57,642 bases of DNA from the NCBI GenBank assembly GCA_004297545.1, contig SCTB01000177.1, positions 1 through 57,642 on the forward strand. Direction: 5' to 3'. This document shows, in pieces, positions 7,965-15,692 of this stretch. Origin of the DNA: Alphaproteobacteria bacterium. Lineage in GTDB: Bacteria > Pseudomonadota > Alphaproteobacteria > Micavibrionales > UBA2020. A program made the translations under genes and the position numbers. The stretch's first letter is position 1. Every line of letters begins with the position of its first letter. The notes beneath the pieces are model-generated. The model worked only from the letters and a program-made list of their open reading frames with translations, was not told where the DNA came from and did no database searches.

Positions 7965-9635
7965 ATGATCCCAGAAATGAAATTCCCCTCGCAGTTCAGG
8001 CAGGACATGTCGAAACTGCAGCACTCGTATGTCGAGCGGCTGAAGAAAAACGTGGTCGAACTGCGCCGCATGCGCGAACCGCTGATGGCCATGTCCCCCG
8101 CGCGGCGCGAGTTGCAGTCTCTTTATACACTGGCGCAGCTTCTGGCGGATTCCGGCATCACCTTCGGCTTCCCGGATATCAGCGCGACCGGCCAGCCGTT
8201 TTACCTCGCCCTCCGGAAAGTCATGACGCCGGACCCGGATGCCGCGGTTTTCCTGATGGACAGGCAGGAAGCGCTCAACAAACTGCAGGCGCTGGAGCGT
8301 GCCTGCCAGGAGGCCATCGACCGCGGCCCGCGCGAAGCCGCCGGGATGATCCTGCCGGAGCCGCCGCCCCTGAAAATCGCGCAGGGCGAAGAAGACGTCT
8401 ATGTCGTCGCGGCCCCGACGGAGCGCGGCGCCGCCGAATTGCTGGCCGAGCAGATCGCCCAGTTCGGCTACATGGTTTACGCCTGCAGCGACGAGCCTGC
8501 TTTCCGCGATACTTTTGCGAAAGGCCATTTGAAGGCGGCGCTCTTCTACACCGACCTTTCCGACCGCGACCTCGACAACATCCGCGTCATACGCGCGACG
8601 AACCCGCGCGTGCCGGTCATCCTGATGTCGCCTTATGACGATTTCGAGGCGCGGCTGCGCGCCGCGCGCATCGGGGCGCAGGGCTATTTCACGGGGCGGC
8701 CGGAAGTCATCCGTGTCGTCGAAAAAATAGAGCGCCTGGCGGACCAGTATATGGTCGCGCCGGATTACCATGTGCTGATCGTGGACGACGACGAGGTATT
8801 GCTGGAATTCTACCGGCATGCGCTGAAGCGCACCGGGCTGAAGGTATCCGTCATTACCGAGCAGAAGGACACGGCGGCTTTCCTCGCGCAGAACGAAGTG
8901 GATTTGCTGCTCATCGACAACGCGATGCCGGCGTGCTCGGGGCAGGAACTGGCCGCTATCGTGCGGCAGTATGACGAGTTTTTGAGCATTCCCATCGTCT
9001 TCATGTCGCACCAGGACGAAATCGACGCGATTCAGGCCTCAGGGACCGGCCCCGGCATCGACGATTTCCTCGTCAAGCCTTTCGTGCCGGACCAGTTACT
9101 GGGAATCGTGCGGTCGCGGGCGCGCCGCGCGCAGGAGCTGAAATCCGTCACCGTGCATGACACCTTCACCGGCCTGTTTAACCACGAGCATTTTACCGAC
9201 ATGCTCGGCACCGAAATCCGGCGCAGCAAGCGCACGAAGGACCCGGCCGCCTATGCGATCATCGACATCGACGGCTTCAAGCAGATCAACAGCCAGTATG
9301 GCCATCATGTCGGCGACCAGATCATCAAGATGTTCTCCCATATGCTGCGCCACCACCTGCGCACGACCGACATCATCGGCCGCTGCGGCGGGGAAGCCTT
9401 CGGCGTCATCCTGCCCGGCTGCAACCTGAAGAACGCGCAGGAAAGCCTCGAAAAATTCCGCGCCAAGGTGACGGAGTCCTTCTTCGCCGTGCGTCAGCAA
9501 AAGGTCCGCGTGACTTTCTCGGGCGGCGTGACGCTGATCGACGGCAGCAGAAGCGACGACGACGTCATCAAGGCGGCGGAAGAGGCGCTTTATCAGGCGA
9601 AGCAGAAGGGCCGCAACCAGGTGGTTTCCGGCTAA
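7965..9635 (+). CDS. PleD-like response regulator with GGDEF (GGEAF) diguanylate cyclase domain
   Basis: Three parts are visible. Residues about 140-250 look like a degenerate receiver (DVYVVAAPT..., no clear acidic cluster). Residues about 268-390 form a canonical receiver with acidic cluster VDDDE, phospho-acceptor Asp near residue 318 (LLIDNAMP) and Lys in LVKPF. Residues 400-556 are a GGDEF domain with signature GGEAF near residue 475 and an intact inhibitory site RTTD five residues upstream. The expected product is cyclic-di-GMP, switched on by phosphorylation and feedback-inhibited. The fourth signature residue is Ala instead of Glu, so activity should be tested. ATG 7965 is preferred to 7947 because GGAG lies eight bases before it. 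Confidence 0.88.
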   Translation: MIPEMKFPSQFRQDMSKLQHSYVERLKKNVVELRRMREPLMAMSPARRELQSLYTLAQLLADSGITFGFPDISATGQPFYLALRKVMTPDPDAAVFLMDRQEALNKLQALERACQEAIDRGPREAAGMILPEPPPLKIAQGEEDVYVVAAPTERGAAELLAEQIAQFGYMVYACSDEPAFRDTFAKGHLKAALFYTDLSDRDLDNIRVIRATNPRVPVILMSPYDDFEARLRAARIGAQGYFTGRPEVIRVVEKIERLADQYMVAPDYHVLIVDDDEVLLEFYRHALKRTGLKVSVITEQKDTAAFLAQNEVDLLLIDNAMPACSGQELAAIVRQYDEFLSIPIVFMSHQDEIDAIQASGTGPGIDDFLVKPFVPDQLLGIVRSRARRAQELKSVTVHDTFTGLFNHEHFTDMLGTEIRRSKRTKDPAAYAIIDIDGFKQINSQYGHHVGDQIIKMFSHMLRHHLRTTDIIGRCGGEAFGVILPGCNLKNAQESLEKFRAKVTESFFAVRQQKVRVTFSGGVTLIDGSRSDDDVIKAAEEALYQAKQKGRNQVVSG

Positions 9636-9744
9636 CGCTCTGAATAGACGCGGAAATCCAAAAAAGTTGCTTCGTATTCCATAAAATGGTACCGTCCCGG
9701 CGGATTACATATTATACCGATTCCGTCCGGGAGATTTTATTATC

Positions 9745-10932
9745 ATGTCCAAGCCTTCCAAGCCCGTCCTTCTCATCGTCACCGAAGCCGCCCTTGAACA
9801 CCCCGATGCCGTGCCGCTGTCACCCGCCGACATGGAGCGTGTGAATGGCGTGGTGCGCACCTATCAGGGCCTCGACGAACCGCTGAAGCAATTCTATGAC
9901 GTGCGCTACCTGACGCCCTTCGATTATCCGGGCGAACCGAAAAAACGCGGGATGCTCCACCACAACCGGCCCTTTCCCGTGCCGCAGCAGAAGAGCCTGC
10001 GCACCGTCTTCCCGTCCACCCGGGATATGGACAAGCGCATCGGCGACCTGAAACCCGCGCATGTGCATATCGCGACCGAAGGCCCCATGGGCCTGCGCGC
10101 CATGAACTATTGCAAAAAGCACGGCATTTCCGTGTCCTCCGCTTTCCACACCAACTGGCAGCAATACGTGAAGGAAGAAGGCTTCGGCATCCCCGGCGTG
10201 CCGCGCGATGTCGCCGCGAAGGCGACACTGGCGTTCCTCAAGCGCTTCCACAAGAAAGCTGACGCCGTCATGGCGGCGACGCCCGAGCTGAAGGAAGGCC
10301 TCGTCGACTGGGGGCTGAAGGGCGAAAAGATCCACCTCGTCAACCGCGGCGTCGACACGAAGATTTTCCGCCCCTATAAGCCGGAAGAAAGCCCGTCGAA
10401 GGAAGAATACATCGTCTGCATCGGCCGCGTCGCGCCGGGCAAGGGCGTCGAGGATTTCTGCAATCTCGACACGCGCGGCATCAGGAAAATCGTCGTCGGT
10501 ACCGGCCCGATTTTCGAGGAGCTGAAGGCGAAACACCCTGAAGTCGAATGGGCCGGCTACCAGCAGGGCGCCAACCTCGGCAAATACTACGCTGGCGCGA
10601 AGCTTTTCGTGCTCCCCTCCGAAACCGAGACGCTGGGCATGACGGTCATGGAATCGCTGGCCTGCGGCACGCCGGTCGCGGCGCTGACGCGCGGCGGCCA
10701 CCAGCCCATCATCAATGCGGCGCCGGGCCTTGGCGTCATGAAGGACAAGCTGCAGGACGCGGTCGACAGCGCGCTGGAGCATCCGGAACAATTCATGCCG
10801 CGCGACAAAATCGCCGCCTTCGCCCACAAGACCATGAGCTGGGCGCATGAGGCGGAGAACTTCCACGACATGGCGGAAGCCGCAAAACCTCAAGCGAAGA
10901 AACGCAAGTTCCGTTTCGGGAGATCATCATGA
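9745..10932 (+). CDS. GT4-family glycosyltransferase
   Basis: This 395-residue GT-B glycosyltransferase has the family 4 donor-binding pattern: CIGRVAPGKGVEDF in the second Rossmann half, then an E-x7-E motif (SETETLGMTVMES) that holds the nucleotide sugar. The N-terminal acceptor half includes HIATEGPMGLRAMNYCKKHG and SAFHTNWQQYV, as in alphaproteobacterial glycolipid glucosyl/mannosyl transferases. The acceptor is probably a lipid or envelope glycan (inference). The next gene overlaps its stop codon (ATGA), so the product may work with that small membrane protein. Confidence 0.85.
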   Translation: MSKPSKPVLLIVTEAALEHPDAVPLSPADMERVNGVVRTYQGLDEPLKQFYDVRYLTPFDYPGEPKKRGMLHHNRPFPVPQQKSLRTVFPSTRDMDKRIGDLKPAHVHIATEGPMGLRAMNYCKKHGISVSSAFHTNWQQYVKEEGFGIPGVPRDVAAKATLAFLKRFHKKADAVMAATPELKEGLVDWGLKGEKIHLVNRGVDTKIFRPYKPEESPSKEEYIVCIGRVAPGKGVEDFCNLDTRGIRKIVVGTGPIFEELKAKHPEVEWAGYQQGANLGKYYAGAKLFVLPSETETLGMTVMESLACGTPVAALTRGGHQPIINAAPGLGVMKDKLQDAVDSALEHPEQFMPRDKIAAFAHKTMSWAHEAENFHDMAEAAKPQAKKRKFRFGRSS

Positions 10933-11519
10933 ACGAACCCGCGCAACAAACCACGCAGCCCTCCGCTGCGAATGACGAAATGAAAGCCGTCACCCAGGAG
11001 GAAGTCCTCAACCGCGTGCGCGGACTGAGGGGCAAGATCATCAAGACCGCCATCCTCGCGGTGGTTATCGGCGCCGTCCTGATGCCGGCCGGGCTGATCC
11101 TGGGCGGCATGGGCGGGGCCGCTGTCGCCTCGCATTTCGCGCTCGGCTGGTGGGCGACCGCGGGAGCCACGACGCTGGGCGTGGGCTTAGGCGCGGTGGG
11201 CGCGTTTTTCGGCTCGAAAGCCCTTATCGCGGATAAAGTAAAGGACATCGTCATCGGCACCGGCTTGACGGCGGGCGAGATGGGCCTGCGTTCCCTGTTG
11301 CGCCTGCTCAAGCAATCGCGCCAGCAGAAGCCGGGCGAACCCGTGGCTGAGCCCGCGCATGTCGAGAAAGCACTGGAAAAAACCCATAAGGGGGTGACGT
11401 GGCTCCGCGATTTTTTCGGTGAAGTCGCCGAGCAGAAGGCGACCGAAACCCCCGCGAACGACCCGGCAGCTTCTGCGCAACCCCCGCTGCCGAAGCAACA
11501 GCAAAGCCCAAAACCTTGA
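10929..11519 (+). CDS. Gly-rich two-helix membrane protein coupled to the glycosyltransferase
   Basis: The start overlaps the stop of the glycosyltransferase gene by four bases, which suggests translational coupling. A charged N-terminus is followed by a hydrophobic Gly/Ala-rich region at about residues 36-98 (IIKTAILAVVIGAVLMPAG, then GAVGAFFG) that can form two or three TM helices. A helical, Lys/Arg-rich cytoplasmic tail ends SPKP. No family was recognised. The layout suggests a membrane anchor or modulator for the adjacent transferase. Confidence 0.65.
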   Translation: MNEPAQQTTQPSAANDEMKAVTQEEVLNRVRGLRGKIIKTAILAVVIGAVLMPAGLILGGMGGAAVASHFALGWWATAGATTLGVGLGAVGAFFGSKALIADKVKDIVIGTGLTAGEMGLRSLLRLLKQSRQQKPGEPVAEPAHVEKALEKTHKGVTWLRDFFGEVAEQKATETPANDPAASAQPPLPKQQQSPKP

Positions 11520-11520
11520 C

Positions 11521-11602
11521 CGTCATTCCCGCGAAAGCGGGAATCTCATGACGTAAGCACCGTTCTCTATTCGATGGGATCCCCGCTTTCGCGGGGATGA
11601 CG
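11521..11602. repeat. dRS3-like paired palindrome
   Basis: Two palindromic arms (ATTCCCGCGAAAGCGGGAAT at left, CCCCGCTTTCGCGGGG at right) in opposite orientation flank about 32 bases. The left arm fits the ATTCCC-N8-GGGAAT pattern known as dRS3 in Neisseria. The right arm encodes the last residues of the cytosine deaminase gene. Confidence 0.85.
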
Positions 11603-12103
11603 ACCGCGAAGAGTCGGGTTCGGTCCGCCGCCCCAGTCTTCCAGCCACAGCTCAGGCTTTTCCCGGCGGAACTTCGCGCAAAGGGCGATGCAGTCCTTTG
11701 CCGCAGGGCTGGAAGCGGGGTCGAGGACGATCACCTCGACGCCGCGCGCCTTCATGAAGCGCACCGTTTCATCCGACGACGCATTTACGACATCGCCGAT
11801 CACGACGCGCGGAAAACCGAACTGCACGATGGTCCCCGTGCACATGAAGCAGGGCTGCAGCGTGGTGTACATCGTCGTGTCATGCCGGTTCTTCAGCCGC
11901 CCGGCTGCACGCATCGCGGCCATTTCGCCGTGGATGACGGGGTTGCCTTCCTGCACCAGCGCATTGTGCCCCTGGCCCAGAACTTTGCCCGTCGCATTGT
12001 CGACGATGACCCCGCCGATGGGGCAGCCGCCTTCGTTGTAGCCTTTGAGCGCCTGCTCATAGGCGAGGCGCATGAATTTTTCGTGATCCAGGGCAGGGGG
12101 CAT
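11567..12103 (-). CDS. Yeast FCY1-type cytosine deaminase
   Basis: The protein follows the fungal cytosine deaminase pattern closely: MRLAYEQALKGYNEGGCPIGG, zinc ligand and proton shuttle HGE (His58, Glu60), and the second zinc site PCFMC (Cys85, Cys88). Its last helix ELWLEDWG matches the fungal C-terminal gate. The expected reaction is hydrolytic deamination of cytosine to uracil; another small base or pterin remains possible. Natural members end just after the ED-x-G segment, but here the frame runs on into the neighbouring palindromic repeat (RHPRESGDP) before a stop at 11567. Start candidates are ATG 12103 and 12112, neither with a strong ribosome-binding site. Confidence 0.85.
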   Translation of the reverse strand: MPPALDHEKFMRLAYEQALKGYNEGGCPIGGVIVDNATGKVLGQGHNALVQEGNPVIHGEMAAMRAAGRLKNRHDTTMYTTLQPCFMCTGTIVQFGFPRVVIGDVVNASSDETVRFMKARGVEVIVLDPASSPAAKDCIALCAKFRREKPELWLEDWGGGPNPTLRGRHPRESGDPIE

Positions 12104-12186
12104 GATATTCATCCGCGTGAGGTGGAAGCGCCTTTTCCTTTGTAATACAGGGTGATGAGGCTTGTCATGCGGCGCGTGATCCGGCC

Positions 12187-12215
12187 TTGACATTTACCAT
12201 AAAAACATATAATAT
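12187..12215 (+). promoter_or_regulatory. Predicted sigma70-type promoter before the 12267 gene
   Basis: A perfect TTGACA lies at 12187-12192, followed by an AT-rich stretch with TATAAT at 12208-12213 (15-base spacer) or TAATAT at 12210-12215 (17-base spacer). It points to the paralogous pair starting at 12267. Confidence 0.55.
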
Positions 12216-12266
12216 CGAACGAATTAAATACCTTAGTGGGGCTCCATTCAAGGGACGGGTAACGGC

Positions 12267-12683
12267 GTGACGGCATATCTCTGGTATTCGGCGGAAGCGG
12301 CGGGAGAGAAGCGCGGGAGCGGCGCTTCCGCGGCCTTTCAGCGCAACGTCCGGAATTCCGATCTGCCCTACCGCGTCTGCCTGTATCTCGATTCAATGGG
12401 CGAGCCGGTCATGGTATCCAATGTCACGCAAGGCCCCGGGAACATCACCGGCTTCAAGGATATCCGGATTGTTGACGTGGTGGACAAGGCCGTATGCCTG
12501 ACCTCCAGAGACGGGGGCCAGCTGCAGCCGGCGGGATTCGAATTCTGCGCGGCAAAGGGCATCGAGCCCGATTTCTTTTCCATTCTCGATTACATGCGGG
12601 AACTGGACCGCACCGCCGATTACCTGCGCAGCCGCATTGAGGTGCACAGGCCGCTGAAACTGAAGGGGCTGGCGACACCATGA
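12267..12683 (+). CDS. Unknown protein, paralog A of a tandem pair
   Basis: This is a 138-residue soluble protein starting at GTG 12267. It shares an almost colinear pattern with the next gene: the opening T-AYLWYS, then VCLYLDSMGEPVMVS, EFCAAKGIEP and a closing RPLKLK. No known domain was recognised. The two reading frames overlap by four bases and must be co-translated. The C-terminal PLKLK tail belongs to a motif that recurs on other proteins in this window. The pair probably arose by local duplication and may form a heterodimer (inference). Confidence 0.7.
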   Translation: MTAYLWYSAEAAGEKRGSGASAAFQRNVRNSDLPYRVCLYLDSMGEPVMVSNVTQGPGNITGFKDIRIVDVVDKAVCLTSRDGGQLQPAGFEFCAAKGIEPDFFSILDYMRELDRTADYLRSRIEVHRPLKLKGLATP

Positions 12684-13084
12684 AAACATACCTCTGGTAT
12701 TCGCTGGCGCAGGAACGCAAGGCCGTGGAAAACGACGAGCGGCCGAAGCCGGGCCTGCGCGGGTCTTTCAGCCGTCCGCCTGCGAAGGGCTTCTGCGTCT
12801 ATCTCGACGCGGTGGGCGAGCCGGTGAAGGTCAGCCAGGTCTCTCATTCGCCGGAACACGGTACGGCCTTTTCCGACATGCGCCTGCTGGACGCCGTGGA
12901 TGAAACCAGAATTCTTGTCGACAACCGCGGAAATCTTATGCCGGACGGCGAGGAATTCTGCGCGGCAAAGGGGATCGAACCCGGTTACTTTCCCCTGATG
13001 CAATACATGCACAAGCTTAACACAACCGCCACCTTCCTGCGCCGCGACCTGCCCGTGAAAAAGCCGCTAAGGCTGAAGGCGTAA
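12680..13084 (+). CDS. Unknown protein, paralog B of a tandem pair
   Basis: This 134-residue protein has the same layout as paralog A: KTYLWYSLA at the start, FCVYLDAVGEPVKVSQVS in the middle, EEFCAAKGIEP near residue 92 and a C-terminal KPLRLKA. The most conserved block between the two is EFCAAKGIEP with a single Cys, a candidate functional site. Start ATG 12680 overlaps the upstream stop (ATGA). No enzymatic motif was found. A paired palindromic repeat follows directly. Confidence 0.7.
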   Translation: MKTYLWYSLAQERKAVENDERPKPGLRGSFSRPPAKGFCVYLDAVGEPVKVSQVSHSPEHGTAFSDMRLLDAVDETRILVDNRGNLMPDGEEFCAAKGIEPGYFPLMQYMHKLNTTATFLRRDLPVKKPLRLKA

Positions 13085-13091
13085 ACCTTCA

Positions 13092-13191
13092 CTGTCATCC
13101 CGGCGAAAGCCGGGATCTCGCGCGTGAAAGCGCGCCTTTATAAACAGCAGGCCTTCGGCCTGCGAGATTCCGGCTTTCGCCGGAATGACAG
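13092..13191. repeat. dRS3-like paired palindrome, mini-hairpin subtype
   Basis: Outer arms GTCATCCCGGCGAAAGCCGG and its near-complement enclose two small internal hairpins (GCGCG and GCAGGCC...GGCCTGC) separated by TTTATAAA. The interior matches the 14311, 20608 and 30949 elements, in inverted order relative to 14311. Confidence 0.85.
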
Positions 13192-13367
13192 CATAGCGGG
13201 GGTGATTCGGGGCGTTTTCGCCCAGCGTTAACCATTGGGATTCCGCTAGTATCTTCAGCCGCTTGAAATGCATAATCACCGTGCAATTTGACGTTTCAAA
13301 AATAGCTTGGGATAATTCCTATACATACAGTAGGCATTGTTCAGAACGATTGGAGGCATGGACACAG

Positions 13368-14273
13368 ATGGCATTCTTCAGGAGCCGCGAGTCTTTCTTC
13401 GAGGCCGCAATGACGGGAGACGTTGAAGAACTGAAGGCCTGCCTCAAGAAGTTCAGCATAAATACGGCGGATTCATTCGGCAACACCGCGCTGCATATCG
13501 CCATCCAGTTTCGCCAGGGCGACGCGATACGGCTCCTCCTGCAACACGGGCCCGATTTCGAGGCGCAGGGAAAGGACAACCTGACGCCCCTGATGCTTGC
13601 GATGGAAAAATGCAAGCCCTCGCTGATCATCCCGATTATCAAGGCGCAAGGCTCCAACCCCAACACCCATGACAACAACTACGTCTATCCGCTGCACAAG
13701 GCCGCGGCCTCGGGCGAAATGGACGTCGTGAAGGCGCTGGTCGAGCATGGCGCCGACGTCAACGTGCGCACGCGCGACACGGAGGACACGCCGCTGCATA
13801 TGGCCATCCGCAACGGGCGGCGCGGCGTGGCGGAATACCTGGTGCAGAGGGGCGCGCGCATCGATATCGCGGGCAAGGACGGCCTCACGGCCACGCAGCT
13901 CGCCAAGGAAGCCGGGCCCAAAATGATGCTGATCGTCGACCCGCAGACGGCCGCCAACGACCGCATGCGCGAGGCGCCGATGGAGATATGGGAGCTGGCC
14001 ACGCCCACGCAGGTCGCCAAAATCTCGACGCTGCCCGCGCTACAGCGGAAAATAACCGAAATCTTCAACTTTGAAACCCGCGAGCGCATGACCGTGACGC
14101 GCAACCTGAAAACCGGGGCGGAGTCGGTCGGCGAGGCCGAACCCTTCGCGAACCTTGCGGAGGAGGCTGTCGATCTTGCCGCGAAGAAGCTGAAAGTCCT
14201 GGGCGGCCGCGCGCCCGGCAGCAAACCTGAGCCGGCTGCGGGCAATTCGCCGGTGGGGAAGTTCAAGATTTAA
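13368..14273 (+). CDS. Ankyrin-repeat protein
   Basis: At least four ankyrin repeats span about residues 5-190: FFEAAMTGDVEELKACLKK, GNTALHIAIQFRQGDAIRLL, PLHKAAASGEMDVVKALVEH and TPLHMAIRNGRRGVAEYLV. A helical, charged C-terminal region follows and ends GKFKI. No signal peptide is present. Start ATG 13368 is chosen because GGAGG lies 11 bases upstream; a longer frame from 13263 has no ribosome-binding site. Ankyrin domains mediate protein binding. The C-terminal tail resembles that of other cytosolic proteins in this window. A rho-independent terminator follows. Confidence 0.85.
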   Translation: MAFFRSRESFFEAAMTGDVEELKACLKKFSINTADSFGNTALHIAIQFRQGDAIRLLLQHGPDFEAQGKDNLTPLMLAMEKCKPSLIIPIIKAQGSNPNTHDNNYVYPLHKAAASGEMDVVKALVEHGADVNVRTRDTEDTPLHMAIRNGRRGVAEYLVQRGARIDIAGKDGLTATQLAKEAGPKMMLIVDPQTAANDRMREAPMEIWELATPTQVAKISTLPALQRKITEIFNFETRERMTVTRNLKTGAESVGEAEPFANLAEEAVDLAAKKLKVLGGRAPGSKPEPAAGNSPVGKFKI

Positions 14274-14277
14274 TCGT

Positions 14278-14309
14278 AACCCCGGCGCACGCCGGGGTCT
14301 TTCTTTTTG
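14278..14309 (+). terminator. Rho-independent terminator after the ankyrin gene
   Basis: ACCCCGGC-GCAC-GCCGGGGT hairpin followed by CTTTCTTTTTG. Confidence 0.7.
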
Positions 14310-14310
14310 T

Positions 14311-14412
14311 CGTCATCCCCGCGAAGGCGGGGATCCAGCAGGCCGAAGGCCTGCACGATTTATAAAATGCGCGCTTGCCGCGCGCTGGATTCCCGCCTTC
14401 GCGGGAATGACG
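14311..14412. repeat. dRS3-like paired palindrome, mini-hairpin subtype
   Basis: Outer arms CGTCATCCCCGCGAAGGCGG and complement; the interior carries GCAGGCC-GAA-GGCCTGC, then TTTATAAA and GCGCGC-TTGCC-GCGCGC. Confidence 0.85.
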
Positions 14413-14419
14413 ATGTTTG

Positions 14420-14926
14420 TTAAATCAACGCATTATACGCCCATTGCAGCAGCGCCTGGCGCTGGCGGGGGCGGCAGGAGTAGTCGCCGGGCATGCAGTT
14501 GGCCTTCACCTGCGCCGCGTGCCGCGCGAAGGCGCGCCAGCGTTTTATCTGGTGCGCGTCGATATCGGGGATGCGGCGGCCCATGTAATAGCGGCAATAC
14601 CACTGGAACCAGCCGCGCGGGTCGGGGCCGATAATCCAGCCCTTGTCGCGCCAGACCTGCAGCGGCTGGCGGCTTTTGATTTTGAAATAATTCAGCGACG
14701 GGTCGGGGGTGGCCGAAATCTTCGCCTTTTTAAACCAGTCGGCCGGAAATTCCTTTTTGCAGTCGTTCAGGTACTTGCCCTCGAACACGCCCATCTCCAG
14801 CATTTCCTTGGGCGTGTAATGGGGCCTGAAGCCGGGGTCGAATTTCTTGCCCATCGGCGCGGTCAGCTGATAGGTGTAACCGCGCTGCATGCGGTCGCTG
14901 ACGCGGATGGTTTTGGGTTTGGGCAC
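14420..14926 (-). CDS. Conserved protein of unknown function
   Basis: The start is GTG 14926, fixed by an ideal AAGGAGG five bases upstream; the longer frame merely reads through a palindromic repeat. The 168-residue soluble protein is rich in Trp, Tyr and Arg: GKKFDPGFRPHYTPKEMLEM, FPADWFKKAKIS, DPRGWFQWYCRYYMGRR and CRPRQRQALLQWAYNAL. The Trp/Tyr/Arg-rich segments suggest a nucleic-acid or nucleotide-binding protein, but I recognise no named family with certainty. It is a single gene read against its right-hand neighbours' repeats. Confidence 0.7.
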   Translation of the reverse strand: MPKPKTIRVSDRMQRGYTYQLTAPMGKKFDPGFRPHYTPKEMLEMGVFEGKYLNDCKKEFPADWFKKAKISATPDPSLNYFKIKSRQPLQVWRDKGWIIGPDPRGWFQWYCRYYMGRRIPDIDAHQIKRWRAFARHAAQVKANCMPGDYSCRPRQRQALLQWAYNALI

Positions 14927-14940
14927 GCGTTCCTCCTTAA

Positions 14941-15110
14941 TCTCCTCCCCTTTGGGGGAGGAGGGGACCTGTTGCTTTATATGCGCATGCGAAGCATGCG
15001 TGCAACGGGAAGGTGGGGGTACTTCGTCCAGCAAGGGCGATTGTTGCACGGAGTACCCCCATCTTCCCGCCTGACGGCGGGCCCCTTCTTCCCCCAGAGG
15101 GGGAAGAGAA
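14941..15110. repeat. Composite inverted-repeat element of a second type
   Basis: Outer arms (CTCCTCCCCTTTGGGGGAGG at left, CTTCTTCCCCCAGAGGGGG at right) are each self-complementary and mutually inverted. An inner pair (GGGAAGGTGGGGGTAC at left, GTACCCCCATCTTCCC at right) gives nested hairpins. This family differs from the dRS3-like units. Confidence 0.75.
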
Positions 15111-15114
15111 ATCG

Positions 15115-15489
15115 TCAGGTTTTGGAAAGATTCTTCGTATCAAACACAATCCAAAGCTCCTTGATCTTCCCCGCGTCGTCGAAGGAAAAAACATCGACGC
15201 AGTCGAAAACATGCATGCCGCCGCCGGGAAAGGGCTTGCGGTAGTCGAACAGCACGGCGGTCATGCCGTGCCGCTCGCCTTCAAAGGCGTGCCGGGGCGT
15301 GAAGACCGTGCCCTTCGTGCGCTCCAGCAGCGCGGGGTAAAAGTCCTTCGGCGCCTTCGGCGTGTCCTGAGTGGGCGAATGCACCACGGCGTCTTCGGCG
15401 AAAAGCTCCAGCACCCCCTCCAGATCGCCCGAGCTGAAGGCGTCTAGGTAACGGTACATGGCTTTTTTGTGCGGGGGGAATACTGTCAT
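15115..15489 (-). CDS. SnoaL/NTF2-like fold protein
   Basis: The 124-residue protein has the NTF2-like cone-fold pattern: helix KKAMYRYLDAFSSGDLEGVLELFAEDAVVHSP, then alternating strands GERHGMTAVLFDY and MHVFDCVDVFSFDDAGKIKELWIVFD. Members are small ketosteroid-isomerase-like enzymes or ligand-binding proteins; the residues here do not decide. ATG 15489 is preferred because a perfect TATAAT (15497-15502, minus strand) ends seven bases upstream and no ribosome-binding site is present, which suggests a leaderless message. Confidence 0.8.
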   Translation of the reverse strand: MTVFPPHKKAMYRYLDAFSSGDLEGVLELFAEDAVVHSPTQDTPKAPKDFYPALLERTKGTVFTPRHAFEGERHGMTAVLFDYRKPFPGGGMHVFDCVDVFSFDDAGKIKELWIVFDTKNLSKT

Positions 15490-15510
15490 GGCGTTTATTA
15501 TACGCCTAAA

Positions 15511-15629
15511 TGTCATCCCCGCGAAAGCGGGGATCCAGTACCGTGGTTATAAAAACGGCTGGCGTGCAGGCTGACAGGGAGCTGTCTTGATGACAACGGT
15601 ACTGGATTCCCGCTTTCGCGGGAATGACA
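15511..15629. repeat. dRS3-like paired palindrome, CCAGTACCG subtype
   Basis: Arms TGTCATCCCCGCGAAAGCGG + GATCCAGTACCG and their inverted copy near 15597-15629 enclose a variable centre with GTTATAAAAACGGC. The subtype is shared with 18387, 21984 and 36247. Confidence 0.9.
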
Positions 15630-15692
15630 AAAAGGGGAAGGGACGGTCTCAGCAAGACCGGCGGCGCGATGGCTTCACGGGAAAAGATTCCT

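Noticed and set aside
14927-15049. N-terminal extension of the 14420 gene
   Set aside because: It only reads through the composite palindrome; an ideal AAGGAGG places the start at 14926.
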